Below, one piece after another: positions 1 to 6,941 of a stretch of 12,035 bases of DNA. Each line of letters opens with the position of its first letter. Position 1 is the stretch's first letter. The notes beneath the pieces are model-generated. The model saw only the letters and a program-made list of their open reading frames with translations, was not told the DNA's origin and did no database searches. This DNA comes from Chloroflexota bacterium (GTDB lineage Bacteria > Chloroflexota > Limnocylindria > QHBO01). Location of the stretch: contig JADLBB010000074.1 in NCBI GenBank assembly GCA_020848055.1, forward strand, positions 1 to 12,035, in the 5' to 3' direction. Made by a program: the position numbers and the translations under genes.

Positions 1-1793
1 CGCGTGTAACCGAACTCGTACTCGTCGAAGTTGTGCTTCCGCTCGTCCGGACCGAGCTTGCCCATCACCGCGCGTGGCTCCTTGGTGTCCTCGGTGAAGG
101 GCACGATGGTGAGGAACGCGGGCTGCGGTTCCGCGACGATGCGGCGCACCTGCGGATCGTCCAGGTCGTATCCGCGCAGCCAGTAGTCCATGGCGTAGCT
201 GGCGCGTCGGCCCTCGCCCATGGCCTCGACGACGGTCGTAGATCCGGTGCGCACGTCGCCGGAGACGAAGACCTTGGGCACATCGGTGCGGAAGATGTCC
301 TCTTCGGCGACGAGCGTGCCGCGCCGGCTCACCTCCAACCCGGTGCGAATGAAGTCGGGCTCGGATTCGATCCACGACAGGTCCGGTCCCTGGCCGATGG
401 CCCCCAGCACGGTATCGCACTCGACGATGAACTCGGTGCCCGGCATCGGCTCGGGGCGGCGGCGGCCCTTGGCATCTGGCTCGCCCAATCGCATGCGCTG
501 GAACTCCACGCCGGTCACCCGGTTGCGCTCGTCGGTCATGATCCGCGTCGGCGCCGCCTGGAAGATCAGCCGCGCGCCCTCCTCGATGGCGTCGTGCGCC
601 TCGTCGGAGGCGGGCATGTCCTTGAGGTCGCGACGGTAGACCAGGGTCACCTCGGCGGCACCCTGGCGCACGCTGGTGCGCGTGCAGTCGATGGCGGTGA
701 AGCCGCCGCCGATGACCACCACCCGCTCGCCCGCAAGGCTGGGCACCGGGACCCCGCGCGTCGAGTTGTAGAGGTTCTCCAGCGCGTTGACCATGCCGTC
801 GGCATCCTCGCCGGGTATGCCCAGCTCGTTGGACCGGTAGCAGCCGATGCTGACGTAGATGGCGTCGTATTGGTCGTAGATGTCGCCCAGGTGGAAATCT
901 CGCCCCAGCCGCATGTTCGGCTTGAACGTGGCGCCCAGTTCCCAGACGTGATCGAGCTCGCGGTCCATCCAGGCCTTCGGCAGGCGGTATTCCGGGATGC
1001 CGTAGCGCAGCATGCCGCCCTGTTCGGGCTCGGCCTCGAAGACGTCGACGTGGTGGCCTCGCAGCGACAGGTAGTACGCGGCCGTCAGGCCCCCTGTTCC
1101 GCCACCCACGACGGCCACGCGGCGGCCGGTGTCCGGATCCTTGGGCCACGGGATGGGTGCCGGCGCGTCCACCTCCAGCACCCTGTCGGCGCAGTAGCGG
1201 TGTTCATCGCGGATGGCGATGGCGGTATCGATCTCCTCGCGACGGCAACGCGTCTCGCACGGCGCGGGGCACACCCGGCCGAGGATGGCGGGGAAGGGCA
1301 GGGAGCGCTTCAGGACCCGGGTCGCCTCCTCCCAGTTGCCGAGCGCGTTCTGCTTCAGGAAGCCGGGGATGTCCACCCGGGTGGGGCACCAGAACTGGCA
1401 GGGCGGCAGGCAGTAGGCGTCATGGTCGCTGAAGATCAGGTCCAGGACCATGCGTCGGTTCTCGACGACTCGCTCGGAATGGGTGGTGACGACCATCCCC
1501 TCCTCGATCTTGGTGCCGCAGCTGATCGGGGTGCCATCGACTCCCTCGACCTCGACCGCGCAGATGCGGCACGCCCCGTAGGGCGCCAGCTTGGGCTCGT
1601 AGCACAGCGTCGGTATCTCGATGCCCAGCACGCGGCAGGCCTGCAGGATGGTCTGGCCCTCCTCGGCCTCGACCTGCTGCCCGTTGATGGTGACGCTGAT
1701 CTTCCTGGTGCCGGGCACCATCGGCCAGGCGGGCGTGTAGTCGATGGCCTTGCCGTTGCCGGTCCCGTTGCCGTTGCTGCTGGTGAAGCTCAT
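1..1793 (-). CDS. Fer2-GltD-like NAD(P)H oxidoreductase at the NuoG position, C-terminus cut by window edge
   Basis: The frame is open from an ATG at 1793 to the left edge, giving 597 visible residues and no stop. Residues 31-100 form a NuoG-type [2Fe-2S] domain with C64, C75, C78 and C92. Then comes a NuoG-like H-x3-C (H124, C128) that merges into the cysteine-rich GltD/NfnB domain: C128, C132, C136, and later C175, C179, C183 in GRVCPAPCETRC. An FAD-binding Rossmann motif follows (VVGGGTGG, 229-235) and then an NAD(P)H-binding motif (IGGGFTAIDC, 361-370) with VRQGA and VYRR, like the GltD family that often uses NADPH. The end of a GltD-type flavin fold is visible around 508-530 (VFVSGDVRTGSTTVVEAMGEG). 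It starts 7 bases after nuoF, with AGGGGG just upstream. By position it replaces NuoG, and I infer it oxidises NAD(P)H and feeds electrons to the neighbouring Nuo subunits. Family assignment is firm; partner, cofactor preference and direction are inference. A C-terminal ferredoxin-like segment may lie outside the window. Confidence 0.9.
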   Translation of the reverse strand, partial: MSFTSSNGNGTGNGKAIDYTPAWPMVPGTRKISVTINGQQVEAEEGQTILQACRVLGIEIPTLCYEPKLAPYGACRICAVEVEGVDGTPISCGTKIEEGMVVTTHSERVVENRRMVLDLIFSDHDAYCLPPCQFWCPTRVDIPGFLKQNALGNWEEATRVLKRSLPFPAILGRVCPAPCETRCRREEIDTAIAIRDEHRYCADRVLEVDAPAPIPWPKDPDTGRRVAVVGGGTGGLTAAYYLSLRGHHVDVFEAEPEQGGMLRYGIPEYRLPKAWMDRELDHVWELGATFKPNMRLGRDFHLGDIYDQYDAIYVSIGCYRSNELGIPGEDADGMVNALENLYNSTRGVPVPSLAGERVVVIGGGFTAIDCTRTSVRQGAAEVTLVYRRDLKDMPASDEAHDAIEEGARLIFQAAPTRIMTDERNRVTGVEFQRMRLGEPDAKGRRRPEPMPGTEFIVECDTVLGAIGQGPDLSWIESEPDFIRTGLEVSRRGTLVAEEDIFRTDVPKVFVSGDVRTGSTTVVEAMGEGRRASYAMDYWLRGYDLDDPQVRRIVAEPQPAFLTIVPFTEDTKEPRAVMGKLGPDERKHNFDEYEFGYT

Positions 1794-1800
1794 GGTCCCC

Positions 1801-3168
1801 CTACTGTAGCCCGGCCAGCGGTTCGAGGAGTGGACGCACCCCGGCGGCGCGGCAAGAGCCGGCCAGGCACTCCCCGCGCTCGGCGTGGGCGCGGTATTCG
1901 TCGGCGAAGTTGTCGAGCGTGGTGGTGATCGGTCCGGGAGCCAGCCGTTCCAGCGCGCACAGCCCGGTGTCGCGGACCTTGCGCGACAGTTGGCGCAACA
2001 GGGTGACGTCGTTCGGCCGGGGCGTCGCGGACAGGATGCGGTCGAGCGCCTCCACCAGGCGGCGGGTGCCGATCCTGCACGGGACCGCCTTGCCACAGGC
2101 TTCGCGCGCGCTGAAGTCGGCGAAGAAGCGCGCCGAGTCCACCATGCACACCGACTCGCCGACCACCAGGATGGTTCCCGAGCCGATGACCGCGCCGGCC
2201 GCGTCGAGCGGCTCGTAGTCGTACGGCGTGCCGAACGCTGCGGCCGCGATGGCGCCGCCGCCGGGACCGCCCACGAACGCGGCCTTCGGCTTCCCGCTGG
2301 CTCCGCCGGCGACGCCCACGATGCCCTCGAGCGGCGTTCCGAGGGCGACCTCGGCCACGCCGGGCGTGGCGACCTGGCCCATGATCGTTACCAGCTTGGT
2401 GCCCCGGCTGGCCTCACTGCCGAGGGAGGCGAAGTCCGCGGCCGAATGCGACGTGATCCAGGCAACGTGCGCCAGGGTCTCGGCGTTCTGCACGATGGTG
2501 GGCGACTCCCAGTTGCGGCTGGCGATCCAGATCCCGGCGGCCGCGGGGTAAGGGGGCCGGATGGTGGGCATGCCCCGATCGCCGGTGATTGCGCTGATCA
2601 CCGCGGTCTCCTCGCCGGCGACGTAGGCGCCGGAGCCCTCCCACACGCGGGGCAGGATGCTCGTGTCGGTGCCCAGGACGAGGTACCCCGCCAGGTGCGC
2701 GGCGATCGCCTCGTCCACCGCGGCGCGCAGCCGCTCGATGGCGACGGTCCAGTCGCGGCGAACCGCGATGATCGCCTCGCTGGCGCCGACGGCATAGGCC
2801 GCGATCAGGGCCCCCTCGATCACCAGGTGCGGGTTGCCCTCGACCAGCGCGCGGTCGGACAGCGCGCTCGGATCGGCGCCCATGGCGTTGGCAATGACGA
2901 CCTTGCGGTCGGCGGCGGTCGAGCGCGTGACGCGCCACTTGGCCGCGGTGGAGAAGCCGGATCCGCCGCGGCCGCGCAGCCCCGCGGCCTCGACCTCGCC
3001 TATGACCTCAGTGGGCGACATGTTGCGGATCGCGCGCTCCAGCCCAGCGTACCCGCCATGTTCGCGATAGCTCGCCAGGCTGGTCGGGTCGATGCGGCCG
3101 ATGTCAGCGAGCAGCCGGCGTTCGCCACCCGACAGGATGTTGATCTGCGGCGAGACGGTACTGGCCAT
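1801..3168 (-). CDS. nuoF: NuoF-like subunit of complex I with degenerate FMN and N3 sites
   Basis: This 455-residue protein has the full NuoF layout. It carries GLRGRGGSGF (63-72), GEET (185-188), a SLBB-like stretch starting GTKLVTIMGQV (256-266) and the C-terminal iron-sulfur domain (about 340-425). In the family this subunit binds NADH and FMN and passes electrons to the N3 4Fe-4S cluster. Here the usual NADExEPGxxKDR segment reads NAMGADPSALSDR (94-106), so the Asp-Glu pair at the flavin is Met-Gly. The usual NN before ETL is QN. The N3 motif, normally CGKCxPC, reads CGKAVPC (358-364), leaving C358, C364 and C404 but Ala at 361. Two further cysteines (C434, C439) sit in a short tail. The ATG overlaps the stop of the preceding gene by one base (TGATG), which suggests coupled translation. 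It is homologous to NuoF with good certainty; NADH oxidation by it is doubtful. It could be a structural subunit, or could bind a different cofactor. Confidence 0.92.
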   Translation of the reverse strand: MASTVSPQINILSGGERRLLADIGRIDPTSLASYREHGGYAGLERAIRNMSPTEVIGEVEAAGLRGRGGSGFSTAAKWRVTRSTAADRKVVIANAMGADPSALSDRALVEGNPHLVIEGALIAAYAVGASEAIIAVRRDWTVAIERLRAAVDEAIAAHLAGYLVLGTDTSILPRVWEGSGAYVAGEETAVISAITGDRGMPTIRPPYPAAAGIWIASRNWESPTIVQNAETLAHVAWITSHSAADFASLGSEASRGTKLVTIMGQVATPGVAEVALGTPLEGIVGVAGGASGKPKAAFVGGPGGGAIAAAAFGTPYDYEPLDAAGAVIGSGTILVVGESVCMVDSARFFADFSAREACGKAVPCRIGTRRLVEALDRILSATPRPNDVTLLRQLSRKVRDTGLCALERLAPGPITTTLDNFADEYRAHAERGECLAGSCRAAGVRPLLEPLAGLQ

Positions 3169-4013
3169 CAGTCCCGCGCCCCGGCCCGCGCCCCGGCGCG
3201 GGCATCGGCCGCGCGTCGCTCCTCGACGACGTGGCGGGCCGTGTCGGCGGTCATCGGTCCGTACACGATGGTGTCCACCCGGATGGCCGGTGCGAGCGAT
3301 CCGGCGCCGACGTCGCTGCGGACCTGCAGGCTGAAGGAACCGTCGGCGGCCGTCTCGCCGGCCCGGATGCCGAGCGTCTGCTCGACCGCCTCCAGGACCT
3401 CCGGACCACCGCTGAAGCGGCAGGCGGTGCAGTCGCACACGGTCACGACGTGGCCGATGGCCGGCAGCAGGCGGAACCCGCCCAGCCCGGCGGCCCCGAA
3501 GACCTGCGCCCAATGGATGCTCATGCGATCACTGATCCGATGCAGGGCCTCCTCCGGCAGGTAGCCGTATCGGTCCTGGACCGTCCGGAAGATGGCGACC
3601 AGCGACTCCGGCCGCCCGCCGAAGCCGTCGATGGTGCCATCGACGAAGGCGGTGTCCACCGGCTCCTCCCAGCGCACCGCGTTGCGCATGGGCCTGGCCG
3701 GCAGGCCGGCGCGCCGGTACGCGTTCGGATCGCGGCGCTCGTCGTAGATCTCGGGGATGCCGTATCGGATCCGGTTGCCCTGGGAGTCGAAGCCGCTCAT
3801 GTCGATCGCGTCGACCGGGCAGACCTGGGCGCACTGGAAGCAGACCTCGCACTTGTGGTCGCCGAACGGGTCGTAGATCAGGTCGAGGCGGCCGCGCCAG
3901 CGGTCGGACATCTGCGGCCGCTCCTCGGGGTACTGGCGCGTGACCTTCGGCGCGAAGAAGTTGCGGAAGGTGGTGACCATGCCCTTGGCGATACCGATTC
4001 CCGGAAACGTCAT
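3168..4013 (-). CDS. nuoI: NuoI-NuoE fusion protein with reduced cluster motifs
   Basis: This single continuous 281-residue frame joins two complex I subunits. Residues 1-70 match NuoI: FFAPKVTRQYPEERP is the typical lead-in, followed by CEVCFQCAQVCP with C55, C58, C61 and C65. The second CxxCxxCxxxCP motif expected about 40 residues later is absent. After a linker (about 71-130), residues 135-265 match NuoE, the thioredoxin-fold 2Fe-2S subunit: QDRYGYLPEEAL, then CDCTAC (193-198), then SDVGAGSLAP (233-242). In NuoE that last motif is normally CLGAC plus xAP, so both cysteines are replaced (D234, G238). The tail is Ala/Arg/Gly-rich. The protein lies between nuoH (13-base gap, with GAGGA overlapping the nuoH stop) and nuoF (one-base overlap), so it belongs to the operon. 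NuoI normally carries electrons to N2 in NuoB. With one motif left, the number and type of clusters here is open. I found no frameshift sign; the fusion looks natural. Confidence 0.93.
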   Translation of the reverse strand: MTFPGIGIAKGMVTTFRNFFAPKVTRQYPEERPQMSDRWRGRLDLIYDPFGDHKCEVCFQCAQVCPVDAIDMSGFDSQGNRIRYGIPEIYDERRDPNAYRRAGLPARPMRNAVRWEEPVDTAFVDGTIDGFGGRPESLVAIFRTVQDRYGYLPEEALHRISDRMSIHWAQVFGAAGLGGFRLLPAIGHVVTVCDCTACRFSGGPEVLEAVEQTLGIRAGETAADGSFSLQVRSDVGAGSLAPAIRVDTIVYGPMTADTARHVVEERRAADARAGARAGARD

Positions 4014-4026
4014 GCGCGCACCATCC

Positions 4027-5037
4027 TCACAGGTTGAAGGCCACGACCGCGATCGCGGTGGCGAACAGGTTGACCAGGGCCAGCGGCAGGAGGACCTTCC
4101 AGGCCATGCCCATCAGCTGGTCCACGCGGATGCGCGGCAGCGTGCCGCGCAGCCACACCGCGATAGAGACGAAGATGTAGGTCTTGAGGAAGAACCAGAA
4201 GGCGCCATACACCGTGCCGACAAAGCCGCCGAGCTCCGCGGGGAACGGCCACGGCGCCAGCCAGCCGCCGAAGAAGAGGCTGATCAGGATGCTGCTCATG
4301 ATGAACAGCGCGACGTATTCGGCGAAGAAGAAGAAGCCGAAGCGCATGCCCGAGTACTCGGTGAACGGTCCTGCCACCAGCTCCGAGTCGGCTTCCACCA
4401 GGTCGAATGGGCTGCGGTTGATCTCGGCCAGGGACGCGATGTAGAAGATCACCACGCCCACCGGCTGCCACAGCAGCAGCCAGCCGTGGTCGCGCTGCCA
4501 GGCGATCAGCTCACTGAAGCTGAGCGTCCCGGCCAGGACCACCGCTCCCACGATCGACAGCGTGAGCGGGATCTCGTAGCTGACCATCTGCGCCGCGCTG
4601 CGCAGGCCGCCGAGGAGCGAGTACTTGTTGTAGCTCGCCCAGCCCGCGACCAGCAGGCCCACCACCGAGAGTCCAAGCACCGCGAAGAAGTAGACGATGC
4701 CGATCGAGAAGTCGGCAGCTATGGCGCCGGGAGCGAACGGGATGACCAGCATGCTCATGGCGGCCGCCATGTACACCATCCACGGGGCCAGCGTGAACGT
4801 CCCACGGTCGGCCTGGTCCGGCACCGCGTCCTCCTTGGCCAGCACCTTGAAGCCGTGGATCGTGCTCTGGAACATGCCCTTGTAGCCGATGCGGTTGGGT
4901 CCGAAGCGCAGCGCCAGCTGGGCGATGATCTTCATCTCCATCTGGATGATGACGAAGGCGGTGGGCACGGTCAGCAGCAGCAGCAGGGTCGTGGCCAGCA
5001 GGAAGCGGCCGATGCCAAGCAGCAGTTCCAGGTCCAT
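4027..5037 (-). CDS. nuoH: NADH-quinone oxidoreductase subunit H (membrane)
   Basis: The protein has 336 residues and about eight hydrophobic segments. It is the membrane subunit that, with NuoB and NuoD, forms the quinone cavity and the first proton path. Family motifs are clear: FGPNRIGYKG (45-54), SYEIPLTL (153-160) and the acidic loop AEINRSPFDLVEADSEL (204-220) followed by FTEYSGMRF (225-233). The usual ERK before the first motif reads EMK here (34-36). The ATG lies 3 bases after the nuoD stop, so translation is probably coupled. Length is near the low end of the family, and no domain is missing from what can be read. The intact acidic loop argues that the proton-coupled quinone-reducing core is functional even though the input subunits downstream are unusual. 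Confidence 0.97.
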   Translation of the reverse strand: MDLELLLGIGRFLLATTLLLLLTVPTAFVIIQMEMKIIAQLALRFGPNRIGYKGMFQSTIHGFKVLAKEDAVPDQADRGTFTLAPWMVYMAAAMSMLVIPFAPGAIAADFSIGIVYFFAVLGLSVVGLLVAGWASYNKYSLLGGLRSAAQMVSYEIPLTLSIVGAVVLAGTLSFSELIAWQRDHGWLLLWQPVGVVIFYIASLAEINRSPFDLVEADSELVAGPFTEYSGMRFGFFFFAEYVALFIMSSILISLFFGGWLAPWPFPAELGGFVGTVYGAFWFFLKTYIFVSIAVWLRGTLPRIRVDQLMGMAWKVLLPLALVNLFATAIAVVAFNL

Positions 5038-5040
5038 CGG

Positions 5041-6324
5041 TTACTTGTCCACTCCACCCATCACCGGGTCCAGGCTCGAGATGACCGCCATGGTATCGGC
5101 CAGCAGCAGGCCGGGCATCATGACTGGCATCGCCTGCAGCGATATGAACGACGGGTCGCGCATGCGGAACCGATACGGGTTGGGCCCACCATCGCTGAGG
5201 GCGTAGACGCTGTACAGGCCGCGCGGCGACTCGACCGCGCCGTAGGCGCGCCGGCCCGGCTTGGGGCGAATGATCCCGGGCACCTGCGCCTGCACCGGGC
5301 CGTGCGGCATCTTGTCCACGATCTGGTCGATGAGGTGAATGCTCTGCTTGATCTCCGCCACGCGCTGCATGTAGCGGGCGTACGAGTCGCCGGCCTGCTG
5401 GGTGATGACGTCGAACTCGAGCTCGTGGTAGATGCTGTAGGGGTGCGCCTTGCGCACGTCGAACGGCACCCCGCTGGCGCGCAGATTGGGTCCGGTGAGG
5501 CCCAGCGAGATCGCCCGCTCGGCACTGAGCACGCCCAGGCCCTTGGTGCGGCCGGTGAATATCTCGTTCTCGCTGATCATCCACTCGTTCATCTCGATCA
5601 GCTTGTCGACCTTTGAGCGCCAGGTGGACAGGCGGCTGATGAACTCGTCGCTGACGTCCCAGTTCACCCCGCCGACCCGGAAGAAGTTGAACAGCATGCG
5701 CTGGCCGCTGATGGCCGACAACAGCTCGACGACCTCGTCGCGCTCGATGAAGCTGTACAGGATGGGCGTCAGGCCGCCCATGTCCAGCGCCAGGAAGCCC
5801 ATCATCAGGTCGTGGCTGAAGACCCGGTTCAGCTCGACCACCAACGCGCGGATGTACTCGGCCCGCGGCGGCGCCTTGATGTCGTACAGCTTCTCGAACG
5901 CGATGGCCGGGGCGTGCTCGTTGTGCATGGTGGACAGGTAGTCCATCGGGTCCACGTAGGTCAGGACCGCCGTGTAGGTGGCGTACTCGGACAGCTTCTC
6001 GATGCCGCGATGGAGGTAGCCGAGCACCAGGTCCATGTCGACGATCACCTCGCCGCGCACCTTTGCCACCAGGCGCAGGACCCCGTGCGTCGACGGATGC
6101 TGCGGGCCGAGGTTGATCAGCATCTCGCCCTCGTTGAGGGTGTACATCTCCCGCTCGCGCTCGGTCTGCGGCGGCCGATCGGGAATGCCGACCATCTCGA
6201 ACCCGGAGTATTCCGGGCCGGCCGGGGACGGCATCATGCCGGCGGCGGCGCGCAGCCGTGCCTCCTCGGCCGCGTCGAGTTCGATGGGGTCGGGGATGCG
6301 GATGTCGGGATCGACGGTCGTCAT
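5041..6324 (-). CDS. nuoD: NADH-quinone oxidoreductase subunit D (49 kDa type)
   Basis: This 427-residue protein is the peripheral-arm subunit that lines the quinone pocket and faces cluster N2; it descends from the large subunit of NiFe hydrogenases. NLGPQHPSTHGVLRL (71-85) with H76 and H80 is the signature, followed by LGYLHRGIEKL, MDYLSTMHNEHA and, near the end, ESPRGLYSVY. The CxxC pairs of the hydrogenase relatives are absent, as expected for NuoD. The N-terminus carries about 60 residues ahead of the conserved core. The ATG overlaps the nuoC stop by four bases (ATGA), a usual coupling arrangement, and this decides the start. NuoC and NuoD are separate proteins here, not fused as in E. 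coli. Confidence 0.98.
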   Translation of the reverse strand: MTTVDPDIRIPDPIELDAAEEARLRAAAGMMPSPAGPEYSGFEMVGIPDRPPQTEREREMYTLNEGEMLINLGPQHPSTHGVLRLVAKVRGEVIVDMDLVLGYLHRGIEKLSEYATYTAVLTYVDPMDYLSTMHNEHAPAIAFEKLYDIKAPPRAEYIRALVVELNRVFSHDLMMGFLALDMGGLTPILYSFIERDEVVELLSAISGQRMLFNFFRVGGVNWDVSDEFISRLSTWRSKVDKLIEMNEWMISENEIFTGRTKGLGVLSAERAISLGLTGPNLRASGVPFDVRKAHPYSIYHELEFDVITQQAGDSYARYMQRVAEIKQSIHLIDQIVDKMPHGPVQAQVPGIIRPKPGRRAYGAVESPRGLYSVYALSDGGPNPYRFRMRDPSFISLQAMPVMMPGLLLADTMAVISSLDPVMGGVDK

Positions 6325-6941
6325 GCGCCGCCACCGTCAAGTTCGCCCGCCGTGGTGGCTCGGTCCTCGGCCTCCAGCGCCGGAGTTCGCACGCCGGGCG
6401 CATCGCGGAAGCGCGCGAGATCCCATGTCTCGGGGCGCTCGAGCGGGTTGACGCCGGCGGCGGGCGAGTCGGCGGCGTCGTCGGGTAGGCGGAAGTCCTT
6501 GCGCTGCGGGAACGATCGGTAGTCGGGCGACATGTAGATCCGGCGCAGGTCGCGGTTGCCCACGAAGATGATGCCCATCATGTCGTACATCTCGCGCTCG
6601 TGGAACATGGCGCCCTCCCACAGTCGGGTGACGCTCGCGATGCGTGGGTCCGCGCGGTTGACGCGCGCCCGCACGCGCAGCCAGGCCGGATGCTTCCAGC
6701 TGTACAGGTGGTAGACGACCTCGAGATGCTCGGTCGGGCCGTAGTCGACGCCCGCCGCATCGGCGAGCATGAAGAAGGCAAGCTCGGGATCGTCGCGCAG
6801 CACGGTCATGACGTCGATGACGCGGGTGGCATCGATCTGGAACTCGACGGTGTCCTCGTCGGTCCACAGGTGTTCGACGTCTTCGCCAAGCCGCTCGGTC
6901 AGGCTCCGAACCAGCGGGCCGGCTGTGATGGGGACGCTCAG
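6321..6941 (-). CDS. nuoC: NADH-quinone oxidoreductase subunit C (30 kDa type), probable CTG start
   Basis: NuoC is a small peripheral-arm subunit without cofactors that packs against NuoD. The family signature is clear: HEREMYDMMGIIFVG, then DLRRIYMSPDY and PQRKDFRL. The C-terminal tail is rich in acidic and small residues. The start is not obvious. A CTG at 6941 overlaps the nuoB stop as CTGA and is preceded by AAGGAG at an ideal 7-base spacing. It gives 206 residues beginning just before the conserved N-terminus (ITAGPLVRSLTERLGEDVE). The nearest standard start in frame is an ATG at 6998. It would put 61 bases inside nuoB and add an Arg-rich stretch unlike NuoC. I therefore prefer CTG, with the ATG as the alternative (225 residues). 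Identity is secure; the start is inference. Confidence 0.95.
   Translation of the reverse strand: MSVPITAGPLVRSLTERLGEDVEHLWTDEDTVEFQIDATRVIDVMTVLRDDPELAFFMLADAAGVDYGPTEHLEVVYHLYSWKHPAWLRVRARVNRADPRIASVTRLWEGAMFHEREMYDMMGIIFVGNRDLRRIYMSPDYRSFPQRKDFRLPDDAADSPAAGVNPLERPETWDLARFRDAPGVRTPALEAEDRATTAGELDGGGA

Noticed and set aside
33..1928. Long plus-strand open frame of 631 codons
   Set aside because: It is the complement of the Fer2-GltD gene, whose minus frame shows full family motifs. Long antisense frames are common in high-GC DNA. The translation has no recognisable domain.
1801..3168. nuoF as a pseudogene
   Set aside because: The frame is intact over full family length, and most structural motifs outside the cofactor sites are kept.
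3168..4013. NuoI-NuoE fusion as a frameshift or assembly artefact
   Set aside because: Both halves share one frame with a coherent linker, both junctions to the neighbours are tight and operon-like, and no stray stop or duplicated sequence appears.
3940..5616. Long plus-strand open frame of 558 codons
   Set aside because: It is antisense to nuoH and nuoD and rich in His, Gln and Asp, a typical shadow of hydrophobic genes. It has no domain and no ribosome site.
4511..6403. Minus-strand frame of 630 codons across nuoH and nuoD
   Set aside because: It is another frame of the same strand, Arg/Pro-rich and without motifs. NuoD and NuoH in the other frames are clear.
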